Source: Acidobacteriota bacterium (lineage in GTDB: Bacteria; Acidobacteriota; Vicinamibacteria; Vicinamibacterales; JAKQTR01). Taken from it: a stretch of DNA of 5,711 nt. The stretch lies in contig JAPKZP010000635.1 in assembly GCA_026393735.1 (NCBI GenBank), positions 1-5,711 on the forward strand, given 5' to 3'. Numbering within the stretch: the first letter of the stretch is position 1; the number at the start of each line of letters is the position of its first letter. Of the stretch, positions 1 through 5,711 are shown piece by piece. The notes under the pieces are model-generated. The model was not told the origin of the DNA and did not search any database. It saw only the letters and a list, made by a program, of their open reading frames with translations. Position numbers and translations under genes: made by a program.

Positions 1-705
1 CAGCGCGTCGGTGTACGTCGAGAGACGCTTGCGCAGGTCGGCCGGCTGGTAGGCGTCGCCCTCCCGCAGGGGCAGGTGCGACTGCAGGTCCGAAACCACC
101 GGCTGGGGCGACCCCCGGTAGTTCAGCGACCGGATCCTCGCCCGCACGCCGCACGCAATCTCAAAGACGAGGTCGCCCGCCTCGGTGTCGCTCGTCCCGA
201 CCGGTCGCGACGTCGCCGTCGCGTGCAGGTAGCCTGAATCCCGCAAGGTCTCTTCAAGGGTTCGGGCGATGTCGGCGGACCGGCCGGCAGCGGGCGTGGC
301 GCCGAACCGATCGGTCACGGCGGCCTGCAGGACACGTTCAGGAACGCCGAGTTCCCCGCGGAACACGACGCGGCGAATGTCCCGCAGCGGCACCAGATCG
401 AGGGACACGGCAACGCCGTCGCCCGAGGGCTCTGCGTCAACGCGCACGTCGAGGAATCGCCCCATGCTCATGACGTGCACGATGGTCTCGCGCACGGCCG
501 TCATGGTCAGCGGCTCGCCCCGCCGGATCTCGACGATCGTCTCGACCTGCGGGTCGCGGACCTCCCGGCCCTCGGACACGAGCCGGACGCTCAGGACGCG
601 GCGTCCGAGCATCGAGGCCGCATCCTGCGCGGCCGCCGGCTGCGCGGCCGCTCCCAGGATCGCCAGCGCCAGCACCCACCGTTGGACGGCGTGGTAGCCG
701 CTCAT
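1..705 (-). CDS. TamA/BamA-type outer-membrane assembly protein (Omp85), N-terminal POTRA region (partial)
   Basis: This reading frame is open from its ATG at 705 to the window edge, giving 235 residues with no stop. Residues 1-26 form a signal peptide: a short polar start, the hydrophobic core RWVLALAILGAAA, and an AAA cleavage site before QDA. There is no lipobox cysteine, so it is not a TamL-type lipoprotein. POTRA 1 spans about 36-108, with the strand RVLSVRLVSEG and the typical MSMGRFLDVRVDAEPSGDG turn. POTRA 2 spans about 109-190, with IRRVVFRGELGVPERVL and LRDSGYLHATATSRPV. A third begins at about 191 (ARIRSLNYRG) and is cut at LRKRLSTYTDAL. POTRA domains feed substrates to a C-terminal 16-strand beta-barrel, which must lie beyond base 1. 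The ATG overlaps the TamB stop as ATGA, and this position next to TamB favours a TamA role over BamA. BamA or another Omp85 paralogue remains possible, so no symbol is given. Confidence 0.88.
   Translation of the reverse strand, partial: MSGYHAVQRWVLALAILGAAAQPAAAQDAASMLGRRVLSVRLVSEGREVRDPQVETIVEIRRGEPLTMTAVRETIVHVMSMGRFLDVRVDAEPSGDGVAVSLDLVPLRDIRRVVFRGELGVPERVLQAAVTDRFGATPAAGRSADIARTLEETLRDSGYLHATATSRPVGTSDTEAGDLVFEIACGVRARIRSLNYRGSPQPVVSDLQSHLPLREGDAYQPADLRKRLSTYTDAL
702..705 (-). other. 4-nt ATGA stop/start overlap between tamB and the Omp85 gene
   Basis: The minus strand reads CACGTAATCCGATGAGC. The last TamB codons CAC GTA ATC CGA are followed by TGA, and the ATG of the Omp85 gene sits inside the overlap. 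No purine-rich ribosome binding site precedes the ATG. This arrangement typically gives translational coupling by termination and re-initiation, which would keep the two partner proteins in a linked ratio. Confidence 0.8.
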
Positions 706-3700
706 CGGATTACGTGACGCACGCGCACGTCGAGCGCATAGGTGTTGTCCTCGTTGCGCGTCAGAACCCACGAGAGGCGGTCGCTCTGGTCGTATTCCAG
801 CAGGATGACCTGGCTGCCTTTCGACTGGCGAAGGCTCTGCGAGTAGGTCAGGTAGACGCGGTCCGAGATGCGCTTGCCGATGGTCAGCCGCGCGTCCGCG
901 GACAGCTTGCCGGACTGCTGCGACTGGTCGATCAGCATCGGCGTGATCTGGAACGTCTCGACGCCGAAGGTCTGTTCAACCGCCTTCTGGACGTTCGACG
1001 AGATCGGGCTCGTCAGCAGCCCTGCCATGCGGGACTGCAAGAGCGTCCGCTCGGCGCTGTCCGGCGATTTCAGCGATCGCAGTTCGGCGTCCTGCGCGGA
1101 CTGCACGTCGCCCAGGAGCATCGAGACGATGTCCACTTCCGGCAGGGGCGGATCCGAGGACAGATCGTACTGCAGCCGCTGCATGGTGCCTGTCGCGCGC
1201 AGGGTGATGTGGTAGGTCTGCCCCGGCGCGCGCGCGCGCGTCTCGGCCTCGACGTCGAACGACGGTTCGATGCGCGCGGGGTTCGAGAAGTCGATCGTGC
1301 CGCGGGTCACGATGTATCGGCGGCCCTCGAACCAGATCTCCCCGCGCTCGACCTCGGCGCGCCCGAGCAGCGCCGGCTTGTCGACCGTGCCGCGCAACGT
1401 CAGGTCGGCGCTCGACGTGATCCGCGCCATCTTGTTGTCGATCTCGAGCGACGATGGCGCGACGATGCGCAGATCGAAGCGGAGCGGGAACGCGGGGGCT
1501 GCGGCCACGGCGACGGCCGCCGTCGGAGCCGCCGCGGTGCCGGCGCCCGTGCCGGCGAATTCCACCAACCCGGCGCCGATATCCATGGTCCGGCGCATCG
1601 ACGCGCGCCGGACGGACACGGTGCCGCTCAGCAGCGGGTCCTCGACCGTGCCGCGCAGCGCCAGTTCCGCGTCGACGACGGAACGGAACCCGGCCGGGTA
1701 CCGAAGCTCCATGGCCTCGCCGCTCGCCGTGAGGTCGAGCTGCGATGGCCAGAGGCCCTGCAGGCCGATGCGGCCGCCAAAGACCGCCTTCCCGTTCGCC
1801 ACGGTCGCGGTCAGGTCCTCGAGGCGGATGCCGCTGCCCGTGAACGCGATCCGGCCGTTGATATTGTCAATCGAGTGCGGCAGCAGCATGTGGCGCAACC
1901 GGCCGCCGATGATCGTCGCACTGCCGCCCACCTGGGGGCGCTCGAAACTGCCTGAGACGTCGGCCACCACCTCCGCCCGGCCGCCGGCGCGGATATCGCT
2001 CCTGTAGAAGCCCTGGAGGATCTTGAGGTTTGCGGCCCCGTCCGCTTGCAGGCCGAACGATTCGTCCGCGAGATTGACCTCGCCCTTGATGCCAAGCCGG
2101 GTGTCCTCGCCCGTCAGCTTCAGCTGGCCGATCCGCAGCGTGCTCTGGTCGAGGTCGAAATCGATCGTGCCGTCGTTGCGCAGCGCGTAGTCGAACAGGC
2201 GCAGGTCGAGCCGGTCCACGTGCGCCGACGCGGCAATGTCGTTGAGGCTCGCCAGCGCGCCGCTGATGCGCAGGGTGCCCGACGCCACCGCCGACGCGAA
2301 CGGCGACAATCCGGTCGTGAAGAGACGGACGTACGGGTCGAGCGACGTGTCGTTGACGCGCAGGCTGATCTCCGCCGGGTACTTGCCGACGAGCGTGACC
2401 TTCCCGGTGCCCGACACCGCCAGGCGAGATGATGCCGCCTCGAACTCGAAGTTCGCATCGTCGCCGCGCATCGCGATTCGCCCGGTGACGTCGCCAATGC
2501 CCTCGTCCTTTACGTACAGGTCGCGGAAGCGGCCTTTGACGTCGTAGGTCGGATAGGTGAACGCGCCGCTCCCGCCCGCCGTGAAGTCCACCAGCCCGGT
2601 GAGCGGCGTCTGCGGGAACGTGAGGAGGTCGATGGACTCAATCGGGATCTGCCGGGCGTCCGCGTTGAACGAGTAGGTGCCCGCCCAGTTCACGCGCGCC
2701 GCCCCGCGGATCGCGCCCGTGCCCTTGCGGATCTCGATGCCGTCGAACCACACGCCCGTGCCGTCGAACCGCAGCGACCCGGACGCGCTGCTGATGCGCT
2801 CGTCGTACGCCACCCCGGGCGCGATCGCGAGCGTGCCGAACCCGAACGGGCCCGTGTAGGCCCCGTAGAGGTGGAACTCCGCGGTGAGATCGCCGTCGAG
2901 TTTGTACTTGTCGAGCCCGAACGCGTGGCGCCAGTCGACGAGCGCCCAGCGATCCCCGCGGATCCGCGCGTTGATCTCCTCGCCTTTGTCTTTGCGGGGA
3001 TAGCCCAGCGAGAAGCGGCCTTCCGCGCGCATCTCGGCCTGCCCCTTTCGCACGACCGCGTCCTTCACGTCGACGTACCCGTTCTCGACCGTGATGTGGC
3101 TCTGGCCGCTGCCCCAGTCCACGTCCCACGCCCGCATCCGCGACGCGACCACGAGCCCCTCGATGCGGGGGCTGCGGAACGCGTTGAGCAGCACGCCGTC
3201 GAAGGTGCCGGCCCCGCCCATCTCGATGGGACGCGTCGGCGATCCGAACAACGTCATGATGCCGGCGAGCAGCCGGTCGCTTTCCTGCCAGTCGGTGCTG
3301 GTCACGTGGAAAGGAATCACCGATCGATCGCCGTACGCGGTGCGCCCCTGGAACTCGACGAACGTGGTGGACGTCGCTACGCGGCTCGGCGCGAGGTCGA
3401 TCCACTCGGGCCCGTACGAGTAGTGCACGCTGCCGCCGATCGGCACGCGGCCCAGCGGCGGGAACGGATCCCCGAAGACGTGCGCGACCGAACGGTCCGG
3501 CAACGAGGCCGGCAGCGCCCGCCCCTGCAGGACGACGACGGGCACGGGGACGGCCGTCACATCGCCGTGGCCCTGGTGCTCGGCGAAATGCCCGAGCGGC
3601 CATTCGAGCAGGTTGTGCCCGGTCGCGCGGCCCGCCAGGCGCAGGCCGTCGAATTCCATCGCGTCACTGAACACGCCGAGATCGACGTCGGAGTACGTGA

Positions 3701-4781
3701 CGTCGAATCGGGCCTGGGCCGGTGCGGGCTTGCCGAGCGGCGCCATCAGGTAGGTGAACCGGGTGACGCCGCCGTAGAACCCCGAGCTGGCGCGCGTGAC
3801 CTCGAAGCGATTGGGCGTCCAGACGAGCGACCCTTCGAGCTGCGGAAACCGGTACTGGTTCAGCCCGGCTTCCGCGCTCCGAAAATCGCCCTTCAGCTCG
3901 CGGCCGCCCTTGAACAGGTGGAACGTGCCCGAGAAGTGCGCGTCGCCGTCGAGCGTGAACCGCTCGTGCTCCCACCAGATGTCCCGCTGGCGCGGCAGAT
4001 GCACGTCCGACTCGACCTTGTACAGCTGTTCGGGCCAATGCCGGATGTCCACGACGCCCGTGCAGCGGGTCGTTGCGCCGTCGGTGTCGAGCTCGATCCG
4101 GTCGAGGAGGATCTTGCCGTCGTCGATGCGGAACCACGTGCGGAGCGCCGCCGCCATCGGCAGGTAGCGCTGGACCGTGACCGTGCCGTTCGACGACCTG
4201 GAGTACCCGCGGTAGCCCACGAGCTTCAACACGGTGACGTCCAGATTGCGGACCACCGTGCTCCACGGCGTCCCGTGGTCCTCGTAGGTGAACTGGCCGC
4301 GCCACGCGTGGACGTAGGCGGCCGACACCTTGATCGGGCTCGGCCCGCTGCTGGGCGTGTTCGATCCGAACCGGGGGAAGTTGTGACGGCCGCCCGGAAA
4401 GGTCTCGACCTTCATCTGCCAGTCGGTCAGCTCGACGCTGATGATGTTCAGCTCGCGCCGCACGAGCGACCAGAGGGGCATCGCGACGTCGATCTCGCGG
4501 GCCTTGAAGAACGGAGCGTCCGTCGGTTTCAGGCCCTCGATGACCAGATCCCGCACCACGAAGTGGCCGTCGAACAGCCGGACCGACAGGCCGCCGATGT
4601 GCAGCGGGCGATCGATGCGCCTGGACCCGGCGGATTCGGCGCGCGCACGGAGGCTGGGGACGAGCGCCGCCAGATCCACGCTGAATGACGTGACGATCCC
4701 GGCGGCGAGGACGCCGAGGGCGATGATCCCGGCCCTGCGGGCATGTCGCCCCACGCGGCGGGCCGTGTCGGTGACAGTCAT
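702..4781 (-). CDS. tamB: TamB-like translocation/assembly module protein (AsmA-like, DUF490 C-terminal domain)
   Basis: This 1359-residue protein is of normal length for TamB. A basic N-terminus (RRVGRHARR) precedes one hydrophobic segment at about 17-35 (AGIIALGVLAAGIVTSFSV), an uncleaved inner-membrane anchor; the rest is periplasmic. Residues about 40-140 (IDRPLHIGGLSVRLFDGHFVVRDL) look AsmA-like. The long middle is alternating short beta-strands rich in Gly, Asp and aromatic residues, as expected of the TamB/AsmA lipid-binding groove. The TamB C-terminal domain is clear. It has GTV(E/D)xPxLxG repeats at 1044 and 1131, RAEVERGEIWFEGRRYIVTRG from 1141, SDPPLPEVDIVSMLLGD near 1209-1225, and TPMLIDQSQQSGKLSADARLTIGKRISDRVYLTYSQSL after 1280. 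Family members are linked to outer-membrane protein assembly and phospholipid transport. No in-frame start codon lies between the upstream TAG and this ATG, which fixes 4781 as the most upstream start. No strong Shine-Dalgarno site precedes it. An Ala-rich stretch sits at 1076-1098. It overlaps its Omp85 partner gene by 4 nt. Confidence 0.93.
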   Translation of the reverse strand: MTVTDTARRVGRHARRAGIIALGVLAAGIVTSFSVDLAALVPSLRARAESAGSRRIDRPLHIGGLSVRLFDGHFVVRDLVIEGLKPTDAPFFKAREIDVAMPLWSLVRRELNIISVELTDWQMKVETFPGGRHNFPRFGSNTPSSGPSPIKVSAAYVHAWRGQFTYEDHGTPWSTVVRNLDVTVLKLVGYRGYSRSSNGTVTVQRYLPMAAALRTWFRIDDGKILLDRIELDTDGATTRCTGVVDIRHWPEQLYKVESDVHLPRQRDIWWEHERFTLDGDAHFSGTFHLFKGGRELKGDFRSAEAGLNQYRFPQLEGSLVWTPNRFEVTRASSGFYGGVTRFTYLMAPLGKPAPAQARFDVTYSDVDLGVFSDAMEFDGLRLAGRATGHNLLEWPLGHFAEHQGHGDVTAVPVPVVVLQGRALPASLPDRSVAHVFGDPFPPLGRVPIGGSVHYSYGPEWIDLAPSRVATSTTFVEFQGRTAYGDRSVIPFHVTSTDWQESDRLLAGIMTLFGSPTRPIEMGGAGTFDGVLLNAFRSPRIEGLVVASRMRAWDVDWGSGQSHITVENGYVDVKDAVVRKGQAEMRAEGRFSLGYPRKDKGEEINARIRGDRWALVDWRHAFGLDKYKLDGDLTAEFHLYGAYTGPFGFGTLAIAPGVAYDERISSASGSLRFDGTGVWFDGIEIRKGTGAIRGAARVNWAGTYSFNADARQIPIESIDLLTFPQTPLTGLVDFTAGGSGAFTYPTYDVKGRFRDLYVKDEGIGDVTGRIAMRGDDANFEFEAASSRLAVSGTGKVTLVGKYPAEISLRVNDTSLDPYVRLFTTGLSPFASAVASGTLRISGALASLNDIAASAHVDRLDLRLFDYALRNDGTIDFDLDQSTLRIGQLKLTGEDTRLGIKGEVNLADESFGLQADGAANLKILQGFYRSDIRAGGRAEVVADVSGSFERPQVGGSATIIGGRLRHMLLPHSIDNINGRIAFTGSGIRLEDLTATVANGKAVFGGRIGLQGLWPSQLDLTASGEAMELRYPAGFRSVVDAELALRGTVEDPLLSGTVSVRRASMRRTMDIGAGLVEFAGTGAGTAAAPTAAVAVAAAPAFPLRFDLRIVAPSSLEIDNKMARITSSADLTLRGTVDKPALLGRAEVERGEIWFEGRRYIVTRGTIDFSNPARIEPSFDVEAETRARAPGQTYHITLRATGTMQRLQYDLSSDPPLPEVDIVSMLLGDVQSAQDAELRSLKSPDSAERTLLQSRMAGLLTSPISSNVQKAVEQTFGVETFQITPMLIDQSQQSGKLSADARLTIGKRISDRVYLTYSQSLRQSKGSQVILLEYDQSDRLSWVLTRNEDNTYALDVRVRHVIR
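1381..1657 (-). repeat. Two copies of a 16-nt direct repeat marking an internal TamB protein repeat
   Basis: The identical 16-nt string TCGACCGTGCCGCGCA (plus strand) occurs at 1381-1396 and at 1642-1657, 261 nt (87 codons) apart. Both encode the protein motif LRGTV followed by an acidic residue. At protein level the two units read GTVEDPLLSGTVSV (from residue 1044) and GTVDKPALLGRAEV (from residue 1131). A more diverged third unit, GSFERPQVGGSATI, starts at residue 944. These are the strand repeats of the TamB/AsmA fold, not a mobile or regulatory repeat. The coordinates span both copies. Confidence 0.6.
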
Positions 4782-4793
4782 CGGACCATCGGG

Positions 4794-5312
4794 CTATTCC
4801 ACCACGACGAGCAGCCGCCCGGCCTCGACCGACGTGCCCTCGGACACGAGGACGTCTGCGACGGTCCCATCCTTGGGCGACCGGATCTCGTTCTCCATCT
4901 TCATCGCCTCGACGACGGCCAGCCCCTGGCGCACCTTCACCTCGTCGCCTTTCTTCACGAGGATCTTGAGCACTTTGCCGGGCATCGGCGACACGATGTT
5001 CTGCGTACCGGCCGCCTGGGTTGCCGACGCGGCGCCGCGCCCGAAACGGCTCGCTCCGCCCGACAGCACGCGCGCCGTGGCGACGCCGCTCGCCATGTGC
5101 ACCGCGATCTCCCCGGCGAGTGCCGTCTCGGACAGCCCGACTTCCTGGCTGGTGCGGCCATCGCTCAGGCAGATCAGCGAGAACGTCGATGCATCCACGG
5201 CGGCCGCGTCCACGAGCCGCTCCGTCCCGTCAATCGTCACGCGGAACAGGCCTTCGGCGGGTTCGACGCTGACCATCTTCACCCGGCCGCCGATCTCGAT
5301 CTGCAGTTCCAT
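4794..5312 (-). CDS. Biotin carboxyl carrier protein (biotin/lipoyl attachment domain) of an acyl-CoA carboxylase
   Basis: This complete 172-residue cytoplasmic protein carries the biotin that the upstream biotin carboxylase charges and a carboxyltransferase discharges. The C-terminal part, about residues 104-172, is a biotinyl domain. It has the PMPG motif at 109-112 and EAMKMEN at 135-141, so Lys138 (codon at 4899-4901) is the predicted biotinylated residue. The domain closes with GTSVEAGRLLVVVE, the second half of the usual hammerhead fold. Residues 1-85 form a beta-rich N-terminal region with FRVTIDGTERLVDA, as found in carrier subunits or C-terminal carrier regions of propionyl-CoA-type carboxylases. 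A Gly/Ala/Ser linker at about 85-103 joins the two parts. It is not the classical Escherichia coli AccB arrangement with a long Pro/Ala linker. The start ATG has a good GGAG site. The stop TAG lies 12 nt before the next gene, in the same frame. The substrate (acetyl-, propionyl- or other acyl-CoA) is unresolved, so no symbol is given. Confidence 0.92.
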   Translation of the reverse strand: MELQIEIGGRVKMVSVEPAEGLFRVTIDGTERLVDAAAVDASTFSLICLSDGRTSQEVGLSETALAGEIAVHMASGVATARVLSGGASRFGRGAASATQAAGTQNIVSPMPGKVLKILVKKGDEVKVRQGLAVVEAMKMENEIRSPKDGTVADVLVSEGTSVEAGRLLVVVE

Positions 5313-5315
5313 GAG

Positions 5316-5322
5316 CTTCTCC
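5316..5322 (-). promoter_or_regulatory. Shine-Dalgarno site of the biotin carrier protein gene
   Basis: On the minus strand the sequence reads GGAGAAGCTCATG, which puts the GGAG core 6 nt before the ATG at 5312. It is the only strong ribosome binding site at a gene start in this window and it supports the chosen start of the 172-residue protein. It lies in the 35-nt gap after the biotin carboxylase stop codon. Confidence 0.75.
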
Positions 5323-5347
5323 GAACCGGTCCCGGTCTCGCGGCCCG

Positions 5348-5711
5348 CTAGCGCAGACCCTCGGCGCGCGCGGCGCGCCTCCAGTAGCTGACCGGTTCCG
5401 CGGCCGTCCCCGCCGGCTTCGCGGCCTTGCGAGTGTACGCCTGCAGGGCGACGGCGACGGCGGCCACGTGCTCGGCCTCTTCCGGCACCTCGAGAAACGG
5501 CCGCCCGTTGCGGCGGACCAGGGCCTGGTCGATGAACGTCGTGTCAAACCGGCCGGCCTGAAAATCCGCCTCGGCGAGGAGCCACCGGAAGAACGGGATG
5601 GTCGTCTTGATGCCGCGCACGTCGTACTCGCGGAGCGCCCGGGCCATGCGCGCGATGGCCATCGGCCTCGTCTCGGCCCATGTGGCGAGCTTCGCGATCA
5701 GCGGGTCGTAG
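5348..5711 (-). CDS. accC: Biotin carboxylase subunit of an acyl-CoA carboxylase, C-terminal part (partial)
   Basis: This is the 3' end of a gene that begins beyond the window; 120 residues and a TAG stop are visible. The product carries out the ATP-dependent carboxylation of biotin on the carrier protein encoded just downstream, in the cytoplasm. The visible part starts YDPLIAKLATWAETR and continues with MARALREYDVRGIKTTIPFFRWLL. Both match the C-terminal biotin carboxylase domain, where YDP(M/L)IAKL and GIKTTIPF are family hallmarks. It then continues DFQAGRFDTTFID and ends in a short Ala/Lys/Pro-rich tail closing YWRRAARAEGLR. The ATP-grasp and N-terminal domains are outside the window, so catalytic residues cannot be checked. 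Acetyl-, propionyl-, methylcrotonyl-CoA and pyruvate carboxylases share this domain, and the substrate is set by a carboxyltransferase not seen here. The separate carrier gene 35 nt downstream argues for a split rather than a fused enzyme. The family is well supported; the accC symbol is less certain. Confidence 0.9.
   Translation of the reverse strand, partial: YDPLIAKLATWAETRPMAIARMARALREYDVRGIKTTIPFFRWLLAEADFQAGRFDTTFIDQALVRRNGRPFLEVPEEAEHVAAVAVALQAYTRKAAKPAGTAAEPVSYWRRAARAEGLR

Noticed and set aside
437..679. Small minus-strand open frame of 80 codons at the start of the Omp85 gene
   Set aside because: It is out of frame with the POTRA-encoding frame, which has a signal peptide, POTRA motifs and the ATGA overlap. 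The small frame shows only Arg/Gly/Ala-rich sequence.
714..1955. Plus-strand open frame of 413 codons opposite the TamB C-terminus
   Set aside because: The translation is Arg/Ala/Asp-rich with no recognisable motif, while the opposite strand encodes the conserved TamB C-terminal domain.
2638..3603. Second minus-strand open frame of 321 codons within tamB
   Set aside because: It is a shifted frame of the TamB coding region, dominated by Arg, Ala, Gly and Pro, a typical GC-rich artefact.
2871..4688. Long plus-strand open frame of 605 codons opposite tamB
   Set aside because: It is antisense to a clearly recognisable TamB frame. Its translation is rich in Arg, Ala, Val, Asp and His with no domain-like pattern, as expected for a shadow frame in GC-rich DNA.
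5313..5347. Possible promoter or terminator between the biotin carboxylase and carrier genes
   Set aside because: The 35-nt gap holds a Shine-Dalgarno site but no -10/-35 pair and no hairpin followed by a T-run, so it reads as an intra-operon spacer.
4441..5391. Plus-strand open frame of 316 codons crossing tamB and the carrier gene
   Set aside because: It spans the junction of two well-supported minus-strand genes. It is Ser/Thr/Arg-rich with no domain signal.

Overview
The window is GC-rich, with strong third-position G/C. It is almost entirely coding, and all four genes lie on the minus strand. Read in the direction of transcription (from base 5711 down to base 1) they are: (1) the last 120 residues of a biotin carboxylase; (2) a complete 172-residue biotin carboxyl carrier protein with the biotinylation motif EAMKMEN; (3) a complete 1359-residue TamB-like inner-membrane-anchored protein; (4) the first 235 residues of a TamA/BamA-type (Omp85) outer-membrane protein, with a signal peptide and at least two complete POTRA domains. 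Genes 1 and 4 run off the window ends.

The organism is a diderm (Gram-negative-type) bacterium. The TamB wording and the high GC resemble Acidobacteriota, possibly the Vicinamibacteria. That is recollection of family members, not a search result, so it is tentative.

The genes look like one operon. The gap between genes 1 and 2 is 35 nt and holds a clear Shine-Dalgarno sequence. Genes 2 and 3 are 12 nt apart and in the same frame. Genes 3 and 4 overlap by 4 nt (ATGA). No promoter, terminator, RNA gene, mobile element or CRISPR array is seen, and no stretch over 35 nt is non-coding.

Functionally, the upstream pair belongs to an acyl-CoA (acetyl- or propionyl-type) carboxylase. The biotin carboxylase carboxylates biotin carried on the second protein, but no carboxyltransferase subunit lies in the window. 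The downstream pair forms a translocation and assembly module. TamB spans the periplasm as a long beta-rich groove and meets the POTRA domains of the Omp85 partner. TamB-like proteins are linked to outer-membrane protein assembly and to phospholipid transport to the outer membrane. Placing fatty-acid precursor supply next to envelope lipid/protein delivery is suggestive but may be chance. I do not see an unknown system here; the points of interest are gene order, coupling and internal TamB repeats.
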